DNA of 64,000 nucleotides, taken from assembly GCF_018446385.1 (NCBI RefSeq), contig NC_055990.1, forward strand, positions 25,505,891-25,569,890, in the 5' to 3' direction. Below are positions 53,894 through 64,000 of this stretch, piece after piece. The first letter of the stretch is position 1; every line of letters starts with the position of its first letter. The notes under the pieces were generated by a model. It did not search any database and was not told the DNA's origin. It worked only from the letters and a program-made list of their open reading frames with translations. The stretch comes from Zingiber officinale (lineage: Eukaryota; Streptophyta; Magnoliopsida; Zingiberales; Zingiberaceae). Made by a program: the position numbers and the translations under genes.

Positions 53894-56215
53894 CCGAGCT
53901 GAGAGAGAGCGAGAGGGAGAGGGAGAGGGAGAGGGATTGGATGAAGAAAAGGGGAAGAAGACCGAGACCGCGGAATGGCGATGTGAAGCAACGGTTGCTC
54001 ATCGGTTGGCGCGAGTAAATCGGAACAGGAATCGGATTTATTTTCGCAGATCAGAAAGAAAGGAGAGAATTTTCAATAAAATAAAACTTCTTTGAATAAT
54101 TACTATATTTAGTTACAATTATCCTTTTTTTAATGCTATAATGAATTTAATAAAAGAATAGTTTAATCAATTGAACTACTAATATATGATTAATAGTCAA
54201 ATGTAAATCGGTTTCAACTTTTTGACAAGTTGATCATAAATATTTTTTTTTCTTTTTAATTTTAAAAATTTGTTTTAAAAAAAAAACTGGAGTCACAACT
54301 AAAAAGCAGGGAAACAATGAAAGAAAAGCGAAGTCTTTTAAAAGAACTGCATCTTTAGAAGAACAGAATCTGAGGATCGATGCACCATGGGACGAAGTTG
54401 GTCGGAGATCTCCCCTAGCCCCAATTTGACAATGACTCAGCCGCCGTCGCTGTCGCAATCGATGAAGGTCCTGTCGAAGTCGAACCCCACCAGGACGCTG
54501 GCCGTGGACGCGGATCGTCTACTTCACCTGGATCACGAGAGGTTTCCGCTGGCGCTGTGGAGACGGAGAGTCGAGGAGGATGGAGATTATAGAGGATTCA
54601 CGAATTGAGGCGTCGGATGTCGGGAAGAATAAATCATGTTTGCTTGAAAGTGATGAGTATAATTATCTTTTAATATAATTGATGAAAATGATCAAATCCC
54701 ACAGACATCCAGTTAGTTATAGGAGGATAAATTTATTATAATGGAGATCAATTTCCAATGAATGTGTATTTCTAAAAAAAAGTTTTTCTCACGCTCTGCT
54801 CCTTGATTATAAGTTGAATTTACATCATTTCACATGATCCAGATAACTAGGTTGAGCATAATTAAATTTTACTATAATCAATAATTTTACTATAATCGAT
54901 GTCATAATTGATTGTGATATCTTTTTGAGTTCATCGTTTTTATCAGACTATAATTTTGATCAAAATAGACGGCTGGAGGTCGTCCGGAGGCTGCTAGAAC
55001 TGAGCAAGTGTCCAAGTTGCCAGGCGCCGAGTAGGGGATGGTCTCCGAACAGTCTCTGACCGCCCGCAACGATCAAAACGATAATTTAACAAGGACGATA
55101 AACCCCAAAAAAAAAATTACAACGAATTATAATCGGATCATAATTATAATTCATTCGTAATTGAAAGCGGATCAGGAGATCTGCTCTTCAATTATTGGGC
55201 CTGGGACATAACTGTATTATAGGAGATTTATATTAATGGGTCAGAATTTAAATCGTGGCTACAGTAAGTAATCCTCCCCTTAAAAAACCGCTAAGTAATT
55301 ATAATGAGCGTTATCACGATTTTTTTTCCCATCATCGATGAAAATGGTCGGTTTTAAATTTTAATTTCGTTTGTTTTTTAAAATTTTATATTGAAAACAT
55401 TAAATAACACTTTTTTTCTTTATAAATGTTACTTTGGTATTTGAAGTAATTAAATTAATAAATAAAATTGGTATAGCTATTTAAATTTTCTAACACGTTA
55501 GTCAAAATAGCTTGATAATATATGGCAGCTTTTAAAATTTATTAAGAAATAACAAATTTAGATCAGACATTAAAATTTTATGATTAAAGATATCAAAATG
55601 ACAATATAATATAAACACAAATCCAAATACATGAAATATAAATATAATAGTCGTAGGAAAGATCAATCCTTTTTTTTAAAAGGAAATTTCTCTCATTATA
55701 TTCATTGAAAATTAAGATAATAATATTGCTTAATTCATAAACAGATAGGAAATCAAAGTAATTCGAGCATTTCGATCATGATTAGATACTCACTCCAACA
55801 AAAATGATGTTAAAAGATGTTAAATTTTATAATAAAATGAAAGGTATTCGTATTGCTCTGTGGTTCCTGATCGAAATGAATAAAATACAAAAACGTTTTG
55901 TGACACTGAAAGCTTTGCTAACTATACAACAAACAGATATGACTAAACAAACTTACTCAATGTGGTTCAACACTGAAGACATCTATATTGCTTTTCGAGT
56001 AAGCAGCATTGCGACGACCACATGATGATCGCTCTCACATTCCAGTTGATCAATTTCGGGTAGGGGATGACCTAATTCTACAAAGATTAGACTTAGCAGA
56101 CCATACGAGACATGACGGCGAGAGTAAAAAAAAACAGAATGCTGAATTGCAGCCTGAAATTTATTTCAGCCGGGAACCCGTCAGGCAAGTTGGCGTGGAA
56201 AGATGGAGAGAGAAT
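53894..56215. other. Intergenic region between the mid-SUN gene and starch synthase IV
   Basis: A gagagggagaggg purine repeat at about 53900-53940 belongs to the mid-SUN leader. A plus-strand frame at 54387-54608 (73 residues, GC-richer than its surroundings, MGRSWSEISPSPN...) has no domain I recognise. Around 54970-55070 another GC-rich patch stands alone in AT-rich DNA. The 3' UTR of starch synthase IV should lie just left of 56216. Confidence 0.4.
54387..54608 (+). other. GC-rich open frame of unknown status
   Basis: 73 codons from an ATG, with codon composition unlike the surrounding AT-rich DNA. The peptide contains LAVDADRLLHLDHERFPLALWRRR. I recognise no family. It could be a fragment of a decayed gene, a small gene, or chance. 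Low confidence. Confidence 0.2.
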
Positions 56216-59200
56216 TTACACTCGTGCTGCTGCTGTCCGAGCTCTGATCACGGATCTTTCGTATAGCTCTTCGTACTGTGACGCTGATGAATCCCAACTG
56301 AAGTCCAAGGTCATGTCCTTCTGAATGAGCTGCTGCCAGCCTTCAGGGTTTGTAGAGTAGTATCGAAATGCACGGCCCATGACACTGCTTAGACCCTACA
56401 GACATGTTCTCGTCACTTTTTGAGTAAATCACAAATAAAACTTGGTATTGAATGAAAAAGAACATTTTTTATTATGGAAAGAAACATCAATCCAAAAGTC
56501 ACCTGTTCATTAGGTGGCAAAAATGTGAATCCATTACGGTATTGTTCAGGTACCGTATTATCATTTACGTCAAAAACACTGCAGGAAGAAAAGGTAATTA
56601 AACAAAAAAAAAAAATGGGAATGTAAATATTTTTAGGCAGGGACACAGCTAAGTGAGAACCAGATCAGGCGCTCACCTATCATTCAGTCCTCCAGTTTTT
56701 CTTGCTATTGGCACAGAACCATATCGCATAGCAATCATCTGTGTCATAAGAACATTTACAAACTCTAGTAGACAAATTTCTCTGAATGGAGATAGGTTTA
56801 GTGAAAGGTAATTCCATCGTGATGTAAATTATTCTCTAATAGTATAAGATTGCAAGCATTATAATAGTTAATAAATGTTGCTGTCGCACAGAGAAGCTTC
56901 CTTTATCAGAAGCTCTGGAAAAAAAAGTCCGTATAAATAGCAAAAGCATAAAAAAAAAAGAATCCATACCTGGGTAAGACCACAAGGCTCAAACAAGGAG
57001 GGAATAATAAACATGTCAGAAGCCGCATAAATCAAATGTGAAAGGGCATCATCATATTTCAAGAGCAACCGAACATCTGGGTGGCTGTTGAAATGCATCG
57101 CAATATCCTCAAACTCCCGCTGGAAGATTAAATTGTTTGTCACAAGAAAAGACCTCAAAACACATGGAGGAATTTGCAACAACAAAAAAAAAAACAAGCA
57201 GGATCAATTGTCATATGTAGATCAAGCATATATAGACTTCACAAATATTTTCCTTCACCATTATTCTGAAGAATGCAATTCAACCTCTAAGATCTGTCAA
57301 AGTTATTATAAAATTAAAAGAAGTTAACTAAATCAGTGAGACAACTTTGGATGATTATTGATTTCTAATACCTCCATAACCTAGACAAAACCATATATGC
57401 TTAGGCATACAGATTCTGTTATTTTTGTAGAGTGTATCTCCACAATTGATGATTGCTCAAGCAAATAAATTATCATGAAGTGAACATATTTCTTTAGAAC
57501 TGGCTATGTTTCTTTAGAAGTTTTCTACTCCAGTAAAATGCTAAATTATGTTTTATTTCGCATCAGATTTGCTGGGGAATTCCATTTAGGTTCCTCCCGG
57601 ATCATCTGGATGCTTAGCACACAAGCCATGTTCAAGTAAATAAAGTTTATTGCAGATATCACAAAAAAAAATCATTGTCGCTTGAGAACAAACAAGGTCA
57701 CAATAAAACTAGAATAAGTTAATTTTTATCAAATCAACAGGGGATAAGAACACGTTACTTGAATATGTAGTACTGGACTTGAGCCAAGAAGCACAAACTG
57801 TCCTCCCAACTCCAATGTACGATAAATTGCATGTCTGATAAGATGCACACCTTTTTGTGGTACGAGACGTGTGATGCATCCAACCTTTAGGTGACAAAAC
57901 AATGGAATCAGGTTCAAAAAGATGGTGTTTTGGTTAAAAAGTCCAATTTAAATGGAGTTTGAAGATTGAGCTATATCTCACATCAAATATGAGAGTAGAA
58001 ATCAGAATAAACTACCTTTATGTAGGATTATGAGAAAATTACTATTAGAAAAAATTTAGAGAATAAACTATTGCAGGTATCTTATTAATATGCATGCAAG
58101 CAAAAAATTGAAATGAAGCTATCGTGAAATTTTTAAGTGGGTGATCAAATTGTCCATCTTATAGATTATTACTATATAATTGACCATAAACAACACAAAA
58201 GTATTGCATGCTTGTATGACCAAATGAGTTGAGATGTCTGAGGATACAAGTGCAATTGCTTCAATTGGTTCATCTTTGACTAATACAGTTTGACCATTCT
58301 CCATGGTTGTAGTAAGCAATAACTGACTTTCAAAGTTCTTCTGGAGATGCAATTAAGCTAATAACTTGCAAGGAGAACTTGTAGCTCCTTATATAACATG
58401 TGATTGAGATGCATGATCATAATCTTAATGTTTGGAAAAGATCCAGATAGTAGTCACAAAGTTGGGGCTTAACTCTTATTGTCGCCCTTATGTGTGATAA
58501 TTTACATGTATGCTAGTTTCCATTATAATACAAGTATAGCAATTGCAAAGAGTTTAAGCCTCTCAATGAGTTAATATCCGAAGAGTGTATAATAAATTTG
58601 TTTATGAGGTGTGGCAATATACCAAAACAAGAAAACAACTTAAAACAAAAGGAGAAGTGATAGTACACGTCCTATCTAAGTGGAACACAATTAAGGAAGT
58701 AATAATTGAGGGATCCTAACTTGATTGACAGAAAAGAGGATCATAGGGAAAGATGACCAAAAGTGTGTTTTATCTACAATGGCAAAAACTAATTATGTTA
58801 CAAGGAAAAAAACTAATTGAGAAAATAAAGAGGACAACTTATTCTAATTCTTCTCAGTTAAATGAGAAATTGAAGTAATATTTTAAATGACCTCCTTAGG
58901 ATCGTCTCAAAGCTTTCTCTGGCATCAATTTATAACCTTAGCTCTAAGGAACAAAAGAAGCAATCAGATATCATGCTTTTTGTAGGAAGAAGTTCATTAT
59001 GCTTTGTCTTGAATTAACCCTAAGAAATCAAGAAACCTAGAAACAGGATGTCTTGCTATTATTTTTATTTGAAAAAGTTTACCAGCGGCTGAGAACTGTT
59101 TGACCATGAAAGTTTAAGATGCTTCCTTATAGCATTCTTGTTCTCTGCTTTCCCCCGAAGATCATCAGCATGGTATTGGGCACTAAGGTACTTATCTGTG

Positions 59201-59292
59201 GATGGATTCCATGCATCGGTATCAATACCATTAAGAATTCCAACAAATTTCTTGGAAAATGATTTTAATGTTTCATGGAGACCACGACCACC
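56216..59292 (-). CDS. SS4: Starch synthase IV (GT5), 3' exons only
   Basis: Six exons on the minus strand, 59292-59083, 57884-57759, 57119-56970, 56738-56677, 56578-56503 and 56395-56216, in phase, encode the last 267 residues. Seen: GGRGLHETLKSFSKKFVGILNGIDTD is the type's signature, then VGCITRLVPQKGVHLIRHAI, FVLLGSSPV, LLLKYDDALSH, FEPCGLTQMIAMRYGS and the conserved RKTGGLND. The order and sequence fit starch synthase IV, not granule-bound or SS I-III, and the protein acts in plastids, where SS4 is known to start starch granules. The N-terminal part and the 5' exons are not in the window between 59293 and 60711; they may lie beyond the LTR element that starts at 60712. All visible splice sites are intact. 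Confidence 0.9.
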
Positions 59293-60711
59293 CTGTCAAA
59301 AAGAAGCTAAGCCTCATCAGAGTACAGAAAATTACTAAAGGTATATATATTCTTCCAAAATGTCAAACTTAGTGCAGTATCATATCAACAAATATTGGTT
59401 AGCAAAATAGAGGCAGATCAACACTGGATAAATAGATCATATGTACCACAATAGCAACTTAATGTGAGCTGGTACAACTCATTTTCCACAAAATAGGATG
59501 AGGAATTCAATGTTAACATTGACATTATACATTGGGCCTCTAGGAAGCTTATTGACTCATAGAAGAGCAAGTTGCAGCACTTTGCAACGTTGTACTCTAC
59601 ATTCTTAGTAAGTTTTCAATAAAGAAGCTCACTTATTGATACTTGATCAAAACTTGTAATCCACTGAAACTTTGTAAAACCTGGATAACTAATATGATTT
59701 TACTTTGGGTAACTAATTAACAAAAAGACAAGAAAAAACTATATGAATCTGGTAGGAATTTAGTACAAACTAAATAACTAAATTAAAATCTAAATGCTGC
59801 AAAAGAGATCAGTTAGCAAGAGCTTGTTGCCTTCTTATTCACCATTAACTGATATTAAAGCCAATCCCACAGCTAACAATGTACTTGATTAGAAAAACAG
59901 AAAACTTGAACCATCTTGTTTTTATCAAATCAGTTACTCTGTTGGCAACAATAACACCTTAGAACTATGAACAATTTGGTTATACCCATGAAATAAGAAT
60001 TGTTATCTATTAAGTTTACTCTATTCTTTAGAATATAAAAACCAAGTCCTGATATGATATTGAGTCACAATTAGTAATAGTTCAGAACTCTTTGACAAAT
60101 TTTATGAGGTAGAAATGAACAAATACTTTGTGTTACTAACAAAGAAAAGAGTGATATTACTTTAATAGATGGTCCATGTAGTACTAGTCCTCTGTCAGAA
60201 TACTTCTTACCACCCATATAGAGAGTACATATGGGATTTTGAACCAAACTATGAGAAGAATAAAATAAAAATTAGTTATCCAATTTCATCAGAAAATTTT
60301 TTTTGTGAAAACTTTAATCCATTTCATTTGAACATACACTGCCATGGTATTAGGAACTTTCTGAGTACTTAATCATCGCGGAAAATCTATAACCAACCGA
60401 ATGTTGCATTTTGTGTTTTAAGTCTCATGCAACAGTACCTTTAAAGCCATATGCTGAGAATAATATTTTGTTTGTAATGTTGAGTCTGACGGACCATTGC
60501 ATGTGGGCATTTATCCAACACTCAGTTTTTGGACATTAATAGGCAAGCTGGGAATTCTCTAACACTCAATCTCTCTTCTGTTATTAACTCCTCTACTCAT
60601 GGGTAGACAATGAAACTCTAATATCAATTCTTCACAATTTATCACTTTGATTATGCAAACTGCACAATCCTTGGGCATTTTAATTTTAGGGGAGTTTATG
60701 AAGGAAGATTG
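59293..60711. other. Sequence upstream of the first visible starch synthase exon, probably intron
   Basis: The exon at 59292 begins after a good acceptor (ttgacag), so this region should be intron. No further starch synthase exon was recognised here. AT-rich, no other feature. Confidence 0.5.
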
Positions 60712-63700
60712 TGTTGGAGCAATCCCAATGGTCCGCGGGACCATGTGTTTTGGTGTTTGGGCAAAGGGTTTAAGTTAGGTTTACCCTCGTTATTTGATAT
60801 GTGTACTTGAGTTGTGCAGGACTGCAGGTGACACATGTGACTCAGGTTGACGGCTTCGGGTCCGGTGAAGGATGGAGCATCCGAGGGACCGTGGACAAGG
60901 CAGCAAGGACAAGGGCCGAGGGAAGCGACTTCGAGGCATACGCGAAGGATGGCATTGGGGACGAGCCGCGGGCTTGGATGCATCCGAGGGACGAGAGCCA
61001 AAGGAAGTAGGCTTGAAGGTTAGAGGTCAAGGCTGCAAAGAAGAGTCAAGTGAGTCGTGAGGGTCCGAGTGCGAGAGAAATGTACTCGGGATGGGAAACC
61101 CTAAGTTTAGGGTTGTACCAGTCGACTGGTACTGGAACCAGTCGACTGGTGGTGTGCCCAAAACGGCTGGGACCAGTCGACTGATAGATAGCCGTTGAGA
61201 GAGACGTTGGGTTGGCACCAGTCGACTGGTGCAAGGACCAGTCGACTGGTAACGGGCAAATTAGCAAGGCTGATTTCCCCAAGCTCTATAAGAGGGAGCT
61301 TGGGATGGCCGGTCAACCTGACGAAATTAGACTTGGTTAAAGCCTAATTAGTAGTCATCTAGTGCTCTAGCAATCCAAGTGTTATTGATCGAGTTGTGGC
61401 GAGGTTTCTCCACCGACAAGGAGGATTGTGCTAGCCGAAGTTTCCGGGGACTAATCCACCGACGGATTGAGGGATCGTCCACCTTACGGACAACCGTGGA
61501 GTAGGAGCATCATCTCCGAACCACGTTACATCGACGTGTATTGGTTTGCTTGTTCTTTTCTTTGTCTTTAGCTTTCGTATTCGTAATTAGTATTTGTATT
61601 TCCGCTTGCGCACTAACGAATACGTAGGAAGCGACTTATTGGGGGCGCCGTCCATTCAACCCCCCCTTCTAGCCGGCCACCGATCCTCCAACAAGTGGTA
61701 TCAGAGCGAGGACGCTCTCTGTTGGACTAACCGCCAAGGAAGCATAAGATGGCCGGGTTTATTGTCCCTTCAAAATTTGAAGGAGGAAGCCTTGGGGACA
61801 TCTCATTTTGGATGATGAAGATGGAAGTCTTCTTCGACACGGATTGGGACACAATGATGGTCGTCGAAGAACCATTTGAAGTCCCTAAAGACAAGAAAGG
61901 GAAGAAGCTCTGATCACGACATTGGACGGAAGAGCAAATCACACGGGCAAAGGCAAATTCAAAGGTAATATCTATTTTGATTGATATTTTGCCTAATCAT
62001 GTGATAAATGGTGTAGGTGAGTATAAGAACGCCCACGAGTTGTAGAGCAAGGTGAAGATGGTTCTACGGGAAGAACCTAAACCTACACAAGAAGAAGAAG
62101 AAGAACCCAAGGAGATGAGTTTAATTGCTCAAGTTGAGGAGGAGCAAACGGAAGTTGAGCCATGCTCAATATCCGAGGAGGAGAAGGAAGATGAGGCATC
62201 ATCTACATCCTCAATAATTGAAGAAAATTCCAAGGCAAGTGAAGAAAAAGAAGAAGAGGTCTTGGAAGTGGTTAATCTAGCAAGCACCTCCACCGAAGCA
62301 AAGTCAAAGGACCACATCATTTGCTTCGGTTGCAATGAGAAGGGACACTACAAGAGTAGGTGTCCATTGGGTAAGAAGAAGGTAACTCCTAAACCCAATC
62401 AAGTTATTTTGAATACTAACATGGGTTGTAGGAGTGAAGAAGCCCAAAGGAGGAGATTGCGCATCATATGCTTCACGTGTGGAGAGAAGGGCCACTACCA
62501 CATCAAATGCCCCAAGAAGGGAGAAATTAAGAAGCTAGCGCATCTAAAGAAATGGGAGAAGAAGAAGAGAAGCAAGTGTCAAGGGGGAGCTTCAAGGGTA
62601 AGGGAGGTATACCCTAACTTGAAGGTTAATTCAAATTTAAACTCCTCCATGCATGCTAGGAAAAATAATGTTAATCATTATATGCCCATGCAAAATTTTG
62701 GTTTTAGATATCATGATAGGAATAGGGTTAATGTAGATCAAAACCCTAGGAGGCCAATGCATGAAAAGCCTAGAAATGGTAGACCTAAGGAGAACCAAGG
62801 CATTAATCCCAAGAAGGGGAGACATATGCCTAGAAAGGGTAGGTCTAGGAATGTCCAAGGTGGACATGTTGACTCTAGGTTTAGGAACCTAGAAAGGGAG
62901 AATCAAGCTTTGAAGGCAAAGCTTGATGGTTTAGAGAAATTCCTTAAGAGATTCACTATTGGATCTAAGGGATTAAGTATGGTGTTGGGTAGTCAAAGAC
63001 CCAACAATGATAGATCGGGCTTGGGATACCGATCTAGCCCCTCCAAGGCTAATAAGAGATCATATGCTAGGGTGACAAATGATCATGGCAAGGGAGAGTC
63101 CTCCAAGGCTAAGGGAAAGTCTTATGCTAGGGTTGCATATGACTATGGCAAGGAAAAGCCATTGAATGGTAAGAAGAAATTAACCAAGGACAAGGTGTCC
63201 AAGGTTAAGAAAGTTACGTTTGTAGGCCAAGTGTCACCGGGGGTGGACCGATGTGGCCTAGCCATTGTGGATGAGTCACCTAGGGAGGTGACTAAGGCAA
63301 AGAGCTCTAGGGGGAGCTCTAAGAGTCAATTTGGGACCCATGGCCAATGGATCTCAGGTGGGTTCTACTTGGGGGTCTAGAGGAGCCATGGAGTGTGCCA
63401 AATGGTTTAGAGACGGACTTGAGTCTCAAACCTAGGGATTTGGCACACATGGATTATGTTTCATGCAAGAAATATGACATTTGGGGTCATATAGCATGAT
63501 AATTGGTTTTGGATGTATAGATGCCATATAAACCAATGCTAGGGATGCATTGTGGGTTGGTATGGGCAAATACATCAAAAGGAAGCCAAAACTAGGACTT
63601 TAGGTCAAGGTTCAATTGAACCATTTAGTTAGTTTTGGATTTTGTGTCAATCTTGGGATTGGTGATAGATACATTTTGTAATGTATTTTTCCCAAGTAGA

Positions 63701-64000
63701 CAAGGGTACAATAGACCTCTCCACAAAATTTGGGGATTTTTGGAGGTCTAGGGAATTTCTGGTGCATTTCTGAAGTTAGCATGAAAAGGCTGATTTTTTC
63801 AGAAATAGGGTACCAGTCTGAAATTGTTTTCAGCATTGGTTTGTGACCATGTCAACTCGCTTAGATGTATGGGATCCAAGGGGGATTAATACATGAGTTT
63901 AGGGTCAGTTTGGATGATAAGTTTTCAACAATTGGGATATTGTTAGAGAACTTTTTGGATGTTAGACAAAGGGGGAGAATTAAGGTTTAGTTGGGAAAAC
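60712..64000 (+). mobile_element. Copia-type LTR retrotransposon, gag region only seen, right end outside the window (broken)
   Basis: The left LTR runs from TGTTGGAGC at 60712 to CCAACA at 61693 (about 982 bp), followed by a Met-tRNA-type primer-binding site, tggtatcagagc (61697-61708). A TATA-like ctataagag sits near 61284. The gag-like region starts near 61750 (MAGFIVPSKFEG) and carries two CCHC knuckles, CFGCNEKGHYKSRC (about 62321) and CFTCGEKGHYHIKC (about 62469). After the gag part come several hundred bases without a recognisable protease, integrase or RT, and a purine tract acaaagggggagaa near 63967. The gag region looks broken; the element is a probable non-autonomous relative of the one at 23961. 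The right LTR is not in the window. Confidence 0.8.
61117..61250. repeat. Repeated 14-bp palindrome in the LTR
   Basis: ACCAGTCGACTGGT, its own reverse complement, occurs at 61117-61130, 61137-61150, 61217-61230 and 61237-61250, and once with a single change at 61172-61185. The copies lie in pairs about 20 bp apart, upstream of the LTR's TATA-like sequence. Confidence 0.9.

Noticed and set aside
61046-61316. Minus-strand frames with repeated QSTG-like peptides in the LTR
   Set aside because: They only translate the palindromic repeat and LTR sequence.

Overview
This is a 64 kb stretch of plant nuclear DNA. Evidence: multi-exon genes with GT-AG introns, plant-only gene families (KOBITO1-type, CCT-motif, BAM/CLV1-class receptor kinase, mid-SUN, starch synthase IV), AT-rich introns, and many nested LTR retrotransposons, MITEs and a SINE. 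The protein flavour and the retroelement style suggest a monocot, and I guess Zingiberales (ginger/banana group). That last step is inference. Layout from left to right: 1-1600 nested LTR debris (the 3' end of a copia-type element next to a Ty3-type LTR). 1850-2110 short tandem array. 2120-4024 four decayed tandem copies of the 5' end of the next gene. 4459-7668 (+) DDX41/RH35-type DEAD-box RNA helicase. 8655-9540 an extreme A-rich minisatellite. 10315-12954 (+) a four-exon gene for a small basic, probably nuclear, protein. 13714-18271 (-) an eleven-exon KOBITO1/ELD1/ABI8-like gene with a SINE in one intron. 18.6-19.7 kb a long foldback element split by a MITE. 20.8-30.7 kb a retrotransposon graveyard: a Ty3/gypsy pol remnant, an old copia remnant holding a gag-only LTR element with intact target-site duplication, and an old LTR holding a TRIM. 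33245-35367 (-) ribosomal protein eL43. 36099-39540 (-) BAM3-like receptor kinase. 41849-42181 (-) a two-exon small secreted peptide gene. 43050-45716 (-) CCT-motif protein. 47.6-49.0 kb a hAT-like MITE and a tandem duplication. 49456-53893 (-) mid-SUN protein with a repeat-filled 2.6 kb intron. 56216-59292 (-) the 3' exons of starch synthase IV. 60712-64000 a copia-type gag-only element that runs off the window. The genes are independent plant transcription units, not a pathway cluster. Exon boundaries were placed by hand using GT-AG signals, phase agreement and remembered family sequences. For seven of the eight main genes all internal junctions keep frame from start to stop; the eighth, starch synthase IV, is frame-consistent over the exons inside the window. 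The items I rate highest for a second look are the 75-residue secreted peptide, the tandem decayed 5' ends of the helicase gene, the split foldback element, the TRIM, and the repeated perfect 14-bp palindrome in the last LTR.
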